From: Porphyromonadaceae bacterium UBA7042
GTDB lineage: Bacteria > Bacteroidota > Bacteroidia > Bacteroidales > Muribaculaceae
Direction of reading: 5' to 3'
NCBI GenBank assembly: GCA_002494015.1
Contig: DLAR01000007.1
Coordinates: forward strand, 1-11,663
DNA: 11,663 nucleotides
Within the stretch, counting starts at the first letter, position 1. Each line of letters opens with the position of its first letter. Below are positions 5,939 to 11,663 of the stretch, piece by piece. Under the pieces are notes generated by a model. The model searched no databases and was not told the origin of the DNA. It saw only the letters and a list, made by a program, of their open reading frames with translations. A program made the translations under genes and the position numbers.

Positions 5939-8184
5939 AGAAGATAGACCACGAAACAGTCCAGCGCATCCTTGACGCGGCCGACATCGTCGAGGTCGTG
6001 AGTGACTTCGTGTCGCTAAAGCGGCGCGGAGCCAATTACATCGGCTTGTGCCCGTTTCACAACGAGCGTACCCCGTCATTTTCAGTGTCGAAGGCCAAGG
6101 GAATCTGCAAGTGTTTCAGCTGCGGAAAGGGTGGTAGCGCGGTGAACTTCATCATGGAACACGAGCAATTGTCGTTTCAGGAGGCATTGCGATATCTCGC
6201 GCGGAAATACAATATCGAAATCCGCGAACAAGAGATGACGCAGGAGGAAATCGAGCAGCAGAGCGAGCGGGAAAACATGCTTGCCGTCAACGATTTTGCC
6301 ATGCGCCATTTTGAGAAAAACCTGACGGAGACACAAGACGGCCGGGACATAGGATTGTCCTATTTCCGCTATCGAGGCATCGACGACAAAATGATTGAGA
6401 AATTTCATCTCGGTTATGCCCTCGAAGCGAGTGACGACCTGTATAACGAGGCGGTGCGCCGAGGTTACAGTGAGAAATACCTGACTGACACGGGCCTTTG
6501 CGCCCGCACTGAGCGCGGGCGCATCTATGACCGTTTTCGCGGGCGCGTCATCTACCCGGTCTTCACCCTGTCAGGAAAAGTGGTGGCTTTCGGCGGCCGC
6601 ACACTGAAAACTGACAAGTCGGTGGCAAAATATGTCAATTCGCCCGAATCGGTCATCTACAGCAAGCGTCGCGAGCTTTACGGAATGTATCAGGCCAAGC
6701 AGGCGATTGTAAAAGTCGACAAATGCATCCTCGTCGAGGGTTACATGGATGTCATCTCGATGCATCAGGCAGGAGTGTGCAACGTCGTTGCCTCGTCGGG
6801 CACGTCGCTGACTCAGGAACAGATACGCCTCATTCACCGCTTTACATCCAATGTCACCGTTATCTATGACAGCGACCCGGCAGGAATCAAGGCATCGCTC
6901 CGAGGCATCGACATGCTGCTTGCCGAGGGTCTGAACATCAAAGTGCTGTCGCTGCCCGACGGAGACGACCCCGATTCTTTTGCCCAGTCCCATAGCTCGA
7001 CCGAGGTAGAAGAATATATCAAGGCCCATGAGACCGATTTTATTCGGTTCAAGACCCGTATTCTTCTTGAGGGAGTCGAGAACGACCCCATAAAACGGTC
7101 GCAGGTCATTACCGACATCGTGAAGTCAATCTCGGTCATTCCCGACGAAATCACGCGCAACGTCTACATTCAGGAGTGCTCGCGCATGATGGACATGGAC
7201 GAGAAGGTGTTGCAGCGCGAGGTCGCCAAGTACTTTGCCGAGTATGTCAAAAAGCAGAAGGAACAGCAGCAGCGAGAGCGCGAAATCAGCAATCTGCCTC
7301 CCGACCAGCGTCAGATGGCACGCGACATGGATGAGCAGCAACGTCTTGCCGACGAGGCTGCCGCCGATGCCGAAGCCGCAGCAAGGAGCACACAGCCTAC
7401 AGCGGCGCAGACCGAGGTTCATCCCGCTGACCGTGTCAATGCGAAATTCCTGCGGCCCTATGAGCTGGGGGTGCTGAAATTTGCGCTCAAATACGGAATG
7501 CAGTTTTTCTGTGACCTTGTTGACGGGGACGGAAACACAACGCCTGTTACCGTCATCGACTACATCAGCAATGACCTGACTGCCGACGATATTTCGTTTT
7601 CCAATCCCGACGTGGCGCGTGTGTTCAACGAGGCGTTGCGACTGAGTCGTGCCGACTGGGAAGGAGACCTCGCACGCCATCTCGAAGTGTTGCAGCAGAA
7701 ACGCGCCGAGGAATATGCCGCCGGTGTGGAGGAAATCCGCAAGTCGGCATCTGACATCGGGTCAATCAATGCTATGGAGAAGGCACTTCAGGAAACTGTC
7801 GACAGCAATTATCAGAACGGCATCACTGAATATTCGGCGGGGTATCTCGCCCACATAATGTGTTCTTCGCCCGACGAAGAGGTGCGCCGCATTACGACCG
7901 AGCTTGTGATTGAGAAATATACCATCAGCCGCATCCACACAAAGTATGCCCGCATCGAGACCGAACAGGACCGGCTCATGGACCTCGTTCCGCGTAAGAT
8001 ATTCGAGCTGAAAGACGCGATTTTGTGGACGCGGCTTGTCGATTTGCGCAAGCATCTGGCGGCTGTGGGTAGCGCAGACTACGATACCGTCATCGGACTG
8101 ATGAGGCAGATACAAGAAATCGAGGCAACCCGCAAGGAGCTCGCCAAGTACCTTGGCGACCGCGTGATTGCCCCGAGGAAGTAA
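5935..8184 (+). CDS. dnaG: DNA primase DnaG
   Basis: Primase synthesises short RNA primers for lagging-strand replication with the DnaB helicase. The 749-aa product has the CHC2 zinc domain (C39-x2-H42-x17-C60-x2-C63), the basic core motif ERGRIYDRFRGRVIYP (193-208), and a Toprim fold with EGYMD (268-272), DSD (312-314) and PDGDDPD (341-347). Residues about 439-500 form a Gln/Glu/Arg/Ala-rich linker, followed by a long helical C-terminal region (about 500-749) in the position of the helicase-binding domain. It is much longer than E. coli DnaG (581 aa), and the extra length lies in the linker and C-terminus. The ATG overlaps the GH89 stop as ATGA, implying translational coupling. It ends 8 bases from the convergent gpmA stop with no terminator between. 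Confidence 0.96.
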   Translation: MKKIDHETVQRILDAADIVEVVSDFVSLKRRGANYIGLCPFHNERTPSFSVSKAKGICKCFSCGKGGSAVNFIMEHEQLSFQEALRYLARKYNIEIREQEMTQEEIEQQSERENMLAVNDFAMRHFEKNLTETQDGRDIGLSYFRYRGIDDKMIEKFHLGYALEASDDLYNEAVRRGYSEKYLTDTGLCARTERGRIYDRFRGRVIYPVFTLSGKVVAFGGRTLKTDKSVAKYVNSPESVIYSKRRELYGMYQAKQAIVKVDKCILVEGYMDVISMHQAGVCNVVASSGTSLTQEQIRLIHRFTSNVTVIYDSDPAGIKASLRGIDMLLAEGLNIKVLSLPDGDDPDSFAQSHSSTEVEEYIKAHETDFIRFKTRILLEGVENDPIKRSQVITDIVKSISVIPDEITRNVYIQECSRMMDMDEKVLQREVAKYFAEYVKKQKEQQQREREISNLPPDQRQMARDMDEQQRLADEAAADAEAAARSTQPTAAQTEVHPADRVNAKFLRPYELGVLKFALKYGMQFFCDLVDGDGNTTPVTVIDYISNDLTADDISFSNPDVARVFNEALRLSRADWEGDLARHLEVLQQKRAEEYAAGVEEIRKSASDIGSINAMEKALQETVDSNYQNGITEYSAGYLAHIMCSSPDEEVRRITTELVIEKYTISRIHTKYARIETEQDRLMDLVPRKIFELKDAILWTRLVDLRKHLAAVGSADYDTVIGLMRQIQEIEATRKELAKYLGDRVIAPRK

Positions 8185-8192
8185 CCGTGATG

Positions 8193-8879
8193 TCACAGGT
8201 AGCGGTCACCGACGACGGCAAGATGGTCGTCGATGGTGAAGACGCGTGGCGAGCCGGTGGGGATTTCCTCGTTGACGATTTGGTCGGGAGTGAGCTTGTT
8301 GAGCATCATGACGAGTGCGCGGAGGCTGTTGCCGTGGGCGGCGATGACGACTGTGCCGTAAAGGCGCAGCGCGGGCTCGATAAGTTCTTCCCAGCAGGGG
8401 CGCACGCGGGCAATCGTGTCTTTCAGTGATTCTCCGAGTGGTAGCTCGTCGGCACTCAGGGCGGCATAACGAGGGTCGCGGCCGGGATAGCGGTCGTCGG
8501 AGGGGGTGAGTAACGGCGGTTCGACATCGTAGCTGCGCCTCCAGATGTGGACTTGCTCGTCGCCATATTTCTGAGCGGTCTCGGCCTTGTTCAACCCTTG
8601 GAGCGCACCATAGTGCCGTTCGTTCAGATGCCAGTCTTTCACTACCGGGAGCCAGTCGCGGTCCATCGCGTCAAGAGCGAGCTGGAGAGTGTGTATGGCG
8701 CGTTTCTGATAGGAAGTGAAGCAATAACGGGGTTCAAGACCTGCTGAGGCGATGAGTTTTCCCGCGTGTCGTGCCTCCTCGCGCCCCTTGTCGGTCAGGT
8801 CGATGTCAGTCCATCCGGTGAACCGGTTCTGAAGGTTCCATTCACTCTGCCCGTGGCGTATAAGAATCAATCTTTTCAT
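8193..8879 (-). CDS. gpmA: 2,3-bisphosphoglycerate-dependent phosphoglycerate mutase
   Basis: This glycolytic/gluconeogenic enzyme interconverts 3- and 2-phosphoglycerate through a phospho-histidine. The 228-aa product shows the phosphoglycerate mutase hallmark RHGQSEWN with catalytic H9, R60, E87 in the NERHYGALQG segment, and H182 in AAHGNSLRAL. Each is offset by two from the E. coli numbering (H11, R62, E89, H184). The length and the NERHYGALQGLNKAE insert mark it as dPGM rather than a generic histidine phosphatase. It lies 98 bases downstream of the MFS gene on the same strand. A near-consensus TAAATATG (8887-8894) ends only 7 bases before the ATG, so either the transcript is almost leaderless or the gene is read from upstream. 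Confidence 0.96.
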   Translation of the reverse strand: MKRLILIRHGQSEWNLQNRFTGWTDIDLTDKGREEARHAGKLIASAGLEPRYCFTSYQKRAIHTLQLALDAMDRDWLPVVKDWHLNERHYGALQGLNKAETAQKYGDEQVHIWRRSYDVEPPLLTPSDDRYPGRDPRYAALSADELPLGESLKDTIARVRPCWEELIEPALRLYGTVVIAAHGNSLRALVMMLNKLTPDQIVNEEIPTGSPRVFTIDDHLAVVGDRYL

Positions 8880-8977
8880 TGTGTTACATATTTATATATA
8901 CCACAACGTCCGGGAACGTCGGCAGGTTTATATTGCGTTACTCGTTAAAAAGTGCCTTTTCAGAGTGACATTGAGGG

Positions 8978-10183
8978 TTATCCTAATAACTTGTTGGAGT
9001 TATAATGTCTGGCGATGAATGAGAAGTAGGCGACGATGCCAATTAGGGCCATTGCGAGGGCGAGGCAGTAGGCGTGGAAGTAGGAGAGGTTTTCGGCGAC
9101 GGAGCCTCCGAGGATGAGTCCGGCTCCAACGCCGAGGTCCCACGATGTGAGATAGGTTGAGTTGGCGGTTCCGCGTCGGCTGTTGGGCGCCATGTTGATA
9201 AACGAGGTCTGGAACGAGGGACACATTGCGCCGTATCCGATTCCGAGAATCAGTGCCGCGCTGTAAAAACCTAAGGAGTTGCGCAGTGTGAGAAAAAGGA
9301 TGAATCCGGCGATGGCGACTGTCATTCCGAAACCGATGTTTCGTGTCAGCAATCCCTTGCGCACCTGCGGTGCCGAGATGATGCGGGCGGCGATGAGGCC
9401 GACAGCGAGAAGGGAGAAGAAGGGTCCGCTGCCGCTTTCGATGCCCACCTCGTCGCGGCCGTAAATCGAGATGTAGGTGACGAGAATGCCGTAGGCAAAG
9501 GAGAAGAATACCACCATCAGGCTCTCGGGGATGGCGCGGGTGAGGAAAAAACGGTCAAGCGAAACCGGCTCCTTGTTTTCGACACGCTCGCGGGGCCGGG
9601 TGCGCAGGGTGCAGTTGAGTCCGAATCCGACAGCCGATGAAATCAGTGCGGTCATGAAAATATAGGATGCCGGAATCCCGCCTTCATACATATACATCGA
9701 GACTGACGGGCCGATGACCATCGCAAGCGAGTTGAACACTCCGTAAAAGCCGATGCCCTCGCCGCGCTTGGCCGGAGGCATGACATCGATCGCGACAGTG
9801 CTGTTGGCGACAGTTACGATGCCGAACGGAAAGCCGTGCAGACAGCGGATGATGGCAAAGACAAGAACCGTGTCTGCGACGATGTAGCCGACAAAGAATA
9901 TCGAAAAGAGCGCGAAAGTAACAAGCAGCACTGTCTTGCGCGGATAGCTGTCGACGATAAATCCGCCGAAAGGGCGTATTATAAGCGCGGTTATGACATA
10001 GCCTGACAGGATGAAACCAATGGTATCCTTGTCAGCGTTAAAGGTGTCGCGCAGATACAGCGGGAGTAGGGGTAGAAGGAGGTAAAGAGAGAAAAAGAGG
10101 AGAAAATTGGCGATAGCGATGGCGATGAAGTTGCGGTTCCACAGCCGTGTTTCGGTCATCGCAATATTCTCGGGGCGGGTCAT
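8978..10183 (-). CDS. Major facilitator superfamily transporter
   Basis: This is an inner-membrane transporter with about 12 membrane spans in 401 aa, the usual MFS length. The loop after span 2 carries motif A (GGFIVDSYPRK, 73-83, with D78 and R82/K83). Span 4 has R113 in RCLHGFPFG (motif B-like), and span 5 has GFYGVFNSLAMVIGP (144-159), resembling motif C, typical of drug and sugar-efflux proton antiporters. A charged central loop lies at about 194-212. The substrate is not evident; it belongs near the efflux-type MFS groups. The start at 10183 is 3 bases after the upstream phosphatase stop; M9 (10159) is a plausible alternative because the first span begins near residue 18. The pairing suggests co-expression with the phosphatase. 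Confidence 0.88.
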   Translation of the reverse strand: MTRPENIAMTETRLWNRNFIAIAIANFLLFFSLYLLLPLLPLYLRDTFNADKDTIGFILSGYVITALIIRPFGGFIVDSYPRKTVLLVTFALFSIFFVGYIVADTVLVFAIIRCLHGFPFGIVTVANSTVAIDVMPPAKRGEGIGFYGVFNSLAMVIGPSVSMYMYEGGIPASYIFMTALISSAVGFGLNCTLRTRPRERVENKEPVSLDRFFLTRAIPESLMVVFFSFAYGILVTYISIYGRDEVGIESGSGPFFSLLAVGLIAARIISAPQVRKGLLTRNIGFGMTVAIAGFILFLTLRNSLGFYSAALILGIGYGAMCPSFQTSFINMAPNSRRGTANSTYLTSWDLGVGAGLILGGSVAENLSYFHAYCLALAMALIGIVAYFSFIARHYNSNKLLG

Positions 10184-10186
10184 AGG

Positions 10187-11446
10187 CTATTCTTGATAAA
10201 TTAACGGTATGCAGCGGTTAAGGTATTCCCGGGCAGCGGCCCACGGGGTGTAGATTGTCGTGCGTCCCGGGATGAGTGGCACCGGGGTCTCGTTGAGGTC
10301 GACGCGCACATAGTAGTTTCCGCTCTTGGACTTGAAAAGTATCATCTGCAGATTGGCGCCCATCGGCACGATATAAAAGTCACGCCAGTGCAGTCCGACC
10401 GTGTCAAAATAGTTGGTCATGTAGTAGCAGCCGGGAATGTGCATTAGCGACAGCAGCGGCATGAGCGTCTCGGCGTGGCCGAAACGCAGCCTCACAGATG
10501 GTTGCGCCCCTTGGTCCATGATAAACAGGTCGGTTGTCTCGATGAGGTTCTGCAACAGCGGATAGGCCATGTCGGCGGGAACGGTCGAGAGGGTGGAGGC
10601 CGAGTGGGTCAGGTAATGATGCATGTTGGAGCACGCCCACAAGGCATTGTACTCCTCGATGGTGAAAAACTTTTCCCAGTCGACATCAAGAGACATCGCG
10701 GCACAGCCTGAAACCAGTTTGTACTCGTTGAGTGCCATGTCCTGTTGCTCTCCCGGCTCGTAGGGATAATTCTTGCCGAGGGCGCGGTCGATTGCAGTGA
10801 CGGGACACGTCGTGTCGACAAATCGCTCATAAGTCTCATGCCACGCCTCGCCGGCCATAAACTCTTTATAATCGGTGTTGAGGTCGAAAAACCGGACAAG
10901 GGTCGAGTTTTGCCGTCCGGAGGATGTGTAGATTTCGACTCGGTTGTTGAGCCGGGAAATCTGGTGAGTGAACTCGTCCATCGACATGATGCATCGCGGG
11001 GCATAGGACGAGATAGCCTCGATGCGGGCATTCTTGAACACGCCGGGATAGGCGGCATACATGCGCGAGGCTATAGCGCGCTGCTCGGCCATACCGAGGG
11101 AGTCGAGCGCGCCCCAGCGCCCCTTGGCCATGTTGATGACCGTGTTGCACAATGATATGAGCCGGCGCCCGGTAGAAGTGATGGTGCCGAGTGAATCGGC
11201 ACGGTTGAGGGAACGCAGAAGGGCGACAGTGAAACGTGCCGAAGACGGAAAACGCGCTCCGTGCCGTCCCACATGGTTAATCATCACCGGGGTCAGCGAA
11301 TCAGGATAGGCTGTTGTCTGCACACCGGGATAGGGCATCCCCGATCCCTCACATTCTGAACCTGAGTATCTTGTCGAGGTCGGGTCGGCTGCTGTCGCGC
11401 CGATCAGGCACATCAGTGCGGCGAGAGAAAATAAAATTCGTTTCAT
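10187..11446 (-). CDS. Exported histidine phosphatase, MINPP/phytase-like
   Basis: This is a branch-2 histidine acid phosphatase, the group that includes multiple inositol polyphosphate phosphatase (MINPP). The 419-aa product starts with a signal peptide (MKRILFSLAALMCLIGATAA, cleavage before D21). It has the phosphate-binding motif R61-H62-G63-A64-R65-F66-P67 with nucleophile H62, and H324-A325-E326 as the proton-donor motif. HAE rather than HD is the MINPP form, and gut Bacteroides have characterised enzymes of this kind that degrade phytate. I start at 11446 because the signal peptide begins there; an in-frame ATG at 11464 adds 6 residues and one at 11512 adds 22, burying the signal peptide. 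It could also act on other phosphate esters. The MFS gene follows after 3 bases. Confidence 0.85.
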   Translation of the reverse strand: MKRILFSLAALMCLIGATAADPTSTRYSGSECEGSGMPYPGVQTTAYPDSLTPVMINHVGRHGARFPSSARFTVALLRSLNRADSLGTITSTGRRLISLCNTVINMAKGRWGALDSLGMAEQRAIASRMYAAYPGVFKNARIEAISSYAPRCIMSMDEFTHQISRLNNRVEIYTSSGRQNSTLVRFFDLNTDYKEFMAGEAWHETYERFVDTTCPVTAIDRALGKNYPYEPGEQQDMALNEYKLVSGCAAMSLDVDWEKFFTIEEYNALWACSNMHHYLTHSASTLSTVPADMAYPLLQNLIETTDLFIMDQGAQPSVRLRFGHAETLMPLLSLMHIPGCYYMTNYFDTVGLHWRDFYIVPMGANLQMILFKSKSGNYYVRVDLNETPVPLIPGRTTIYTPWAAAREYLNRCIPLIYQE

Positions 11447-11466
11447 CTTTAGAGGGTGTTTCATTA

Positions 11467-11535
11467 CAAATGTTAATCCAAAGAGGCTGCCATGTGGATA
11501 ATCTAACTTCATTTAGATGTCAATTTCAAAATTTA
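11467..11535 (-). promoter_or_regulatory. Candidate -7 boxes for the phosphatase-MFS unit
   Basis: Two near-matches to TAnnTTTG with one extra base occur on the minus strand: TAACATTTG (11467-11475) and TAAATTTTG (11527-11535). The first would start transcription near 11460 with a leader of about 14 bases, which would fix the start codon at 11446. The second would give a leader of about 70 bases. Neither has a good -33 TTTG. Confidence 0.3.
11493..11501 (-). other. Single consensus DnaA box
   Basis: The minus strand reads TTATCCACA, the exact consensus DnaA-binding 9-mer, upstream of the phosphatase start. There is no cluster of further perfect boxes and no dnaA gene nearby, so this is not evidence for an origin. 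It could be an isolated DnaA site or chance. Confidence 0.3.
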
Positions 11536-11574
11536 ACCATGAGGTTGTTTGATATAAATGCTTTTGTCGCACCC

Positions 11575-11663
11575 GTTTTCACGGTCACCTTTTGCCTTGA
11601 ATTTCGGTCACATAGCTACAGCTATGCTCCCTCGATTCATGTCAAAATCCGACTCGTGAAAAC
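11575..11663. repeat. Long imperfect palindrome at the window edge
   Basis: The outer arms GTTTTCACG (11575-11583) and CGTGAAAAC (11655-11663) are perfect complements. The centre is a perfect CATAGC-TACA-GCTATG hairpin (11611-11626). Between them TTTTG and TGAAT blocks also match across the dyad, for about 31 of 43 paired positions overall with a one-base offset. The paired part reaches the last base, so it may continue outside. It lies beyond the 5' end of the phosphatase gene. No open frame or T tract is associated with it. The form suggests an interspersed palindromic repeat or an end-of-transcript structure for a gene outside the window. Confidence 0.65.

Noticed and set aside
8946..8962. 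AAAAG-TGC-CTTTT as a terminator for the MFS gene
   Set aside because: A 5-bp, mostly A-T stem with a 3-base loop is too weak to call a terminator.
1..11663. A new defence, mobile or biosynthetic system
   Set aside because: Every substantial gene belongs to a known family with housekeeping or common gut-nutrient roles. No transposase, integrase, nuclease, toxin-antitoxin pair or CRISPR-like array is visible.

Overview
The window looks like chromosomal core sequence from a gut-type Bacteroidales bacterium. Muribaculaceae is my best guess, but that is inferred from protein style and fairly GC-rich genes with AT-rich gaps, not from a search. The best phylum-level evidence is the promoters: several genes are preceded by the Bacteroidetes -7 box TAnnTTTG, twice with a TTTG -33 box exactly 20 bases upstream, and recognisable Shine-Dalgarno sites are absent.

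Layout from left to right. (1) 101-258: a tRNA-Arg(UCU) gene on the minus strand with its own promoter and hairpin terminator. (2) 259-1170: dapA (lysine/diaminopimelate synthesis), minus strand. (3) 1171-1432: a divergent AT-rich control region with the dapA promoter and a large imperfect inverted repeat. (4) 1433-1744: a thioredoxin gene, plus strand. (5) 1753-1805: a perfect 24-bp hairpin that serves as a shared terminator for the convergent thioredoxin and antiporter genes. (6) 1816-3465: an AspT/YidE-type antiporter with two central RCK_C-like domains, minus strand. (7) 3466-3775: a divergent intergenic region with two outward-facing promoters. (8) 3776-8184: a secreted GH89 alpha-N-acetylglucosaminidase gene overlapping dnaG (primase) by four bases. 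(9) 8193-8879: gpmA, minus strand, ending 8 bases from the end of dnaG. (10) 8978-11446: a two-gene minus-strand unit of an exported MINPP-like histidine phosphatase followed after 3 bases by an MFS transporter. (11) 11513-11663: non-coding sequence ending in a long imperfect palindrome that runs to the window edge.

Most genes are housekeeping: lysine and cell-wall precursors, redox, replication, glycolysis and translation. Two point to life in the gut: the GH89 enzyme, whose family removes alpha-linked GlcNAc from mucin or heparan-type glycans, and the exported phosphatase, whose family attacks phytate and related phosphate esters. I found no phage, CRISPR, toxin-antitoxin, defence or transposase genes, and nothing that supports a new multi-gene system. 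The points worth a second look are the non-coding repeats (1246-1329 and 11575-11663), the GH89-dnaG overlap, and the phosphatase-MFS pair.
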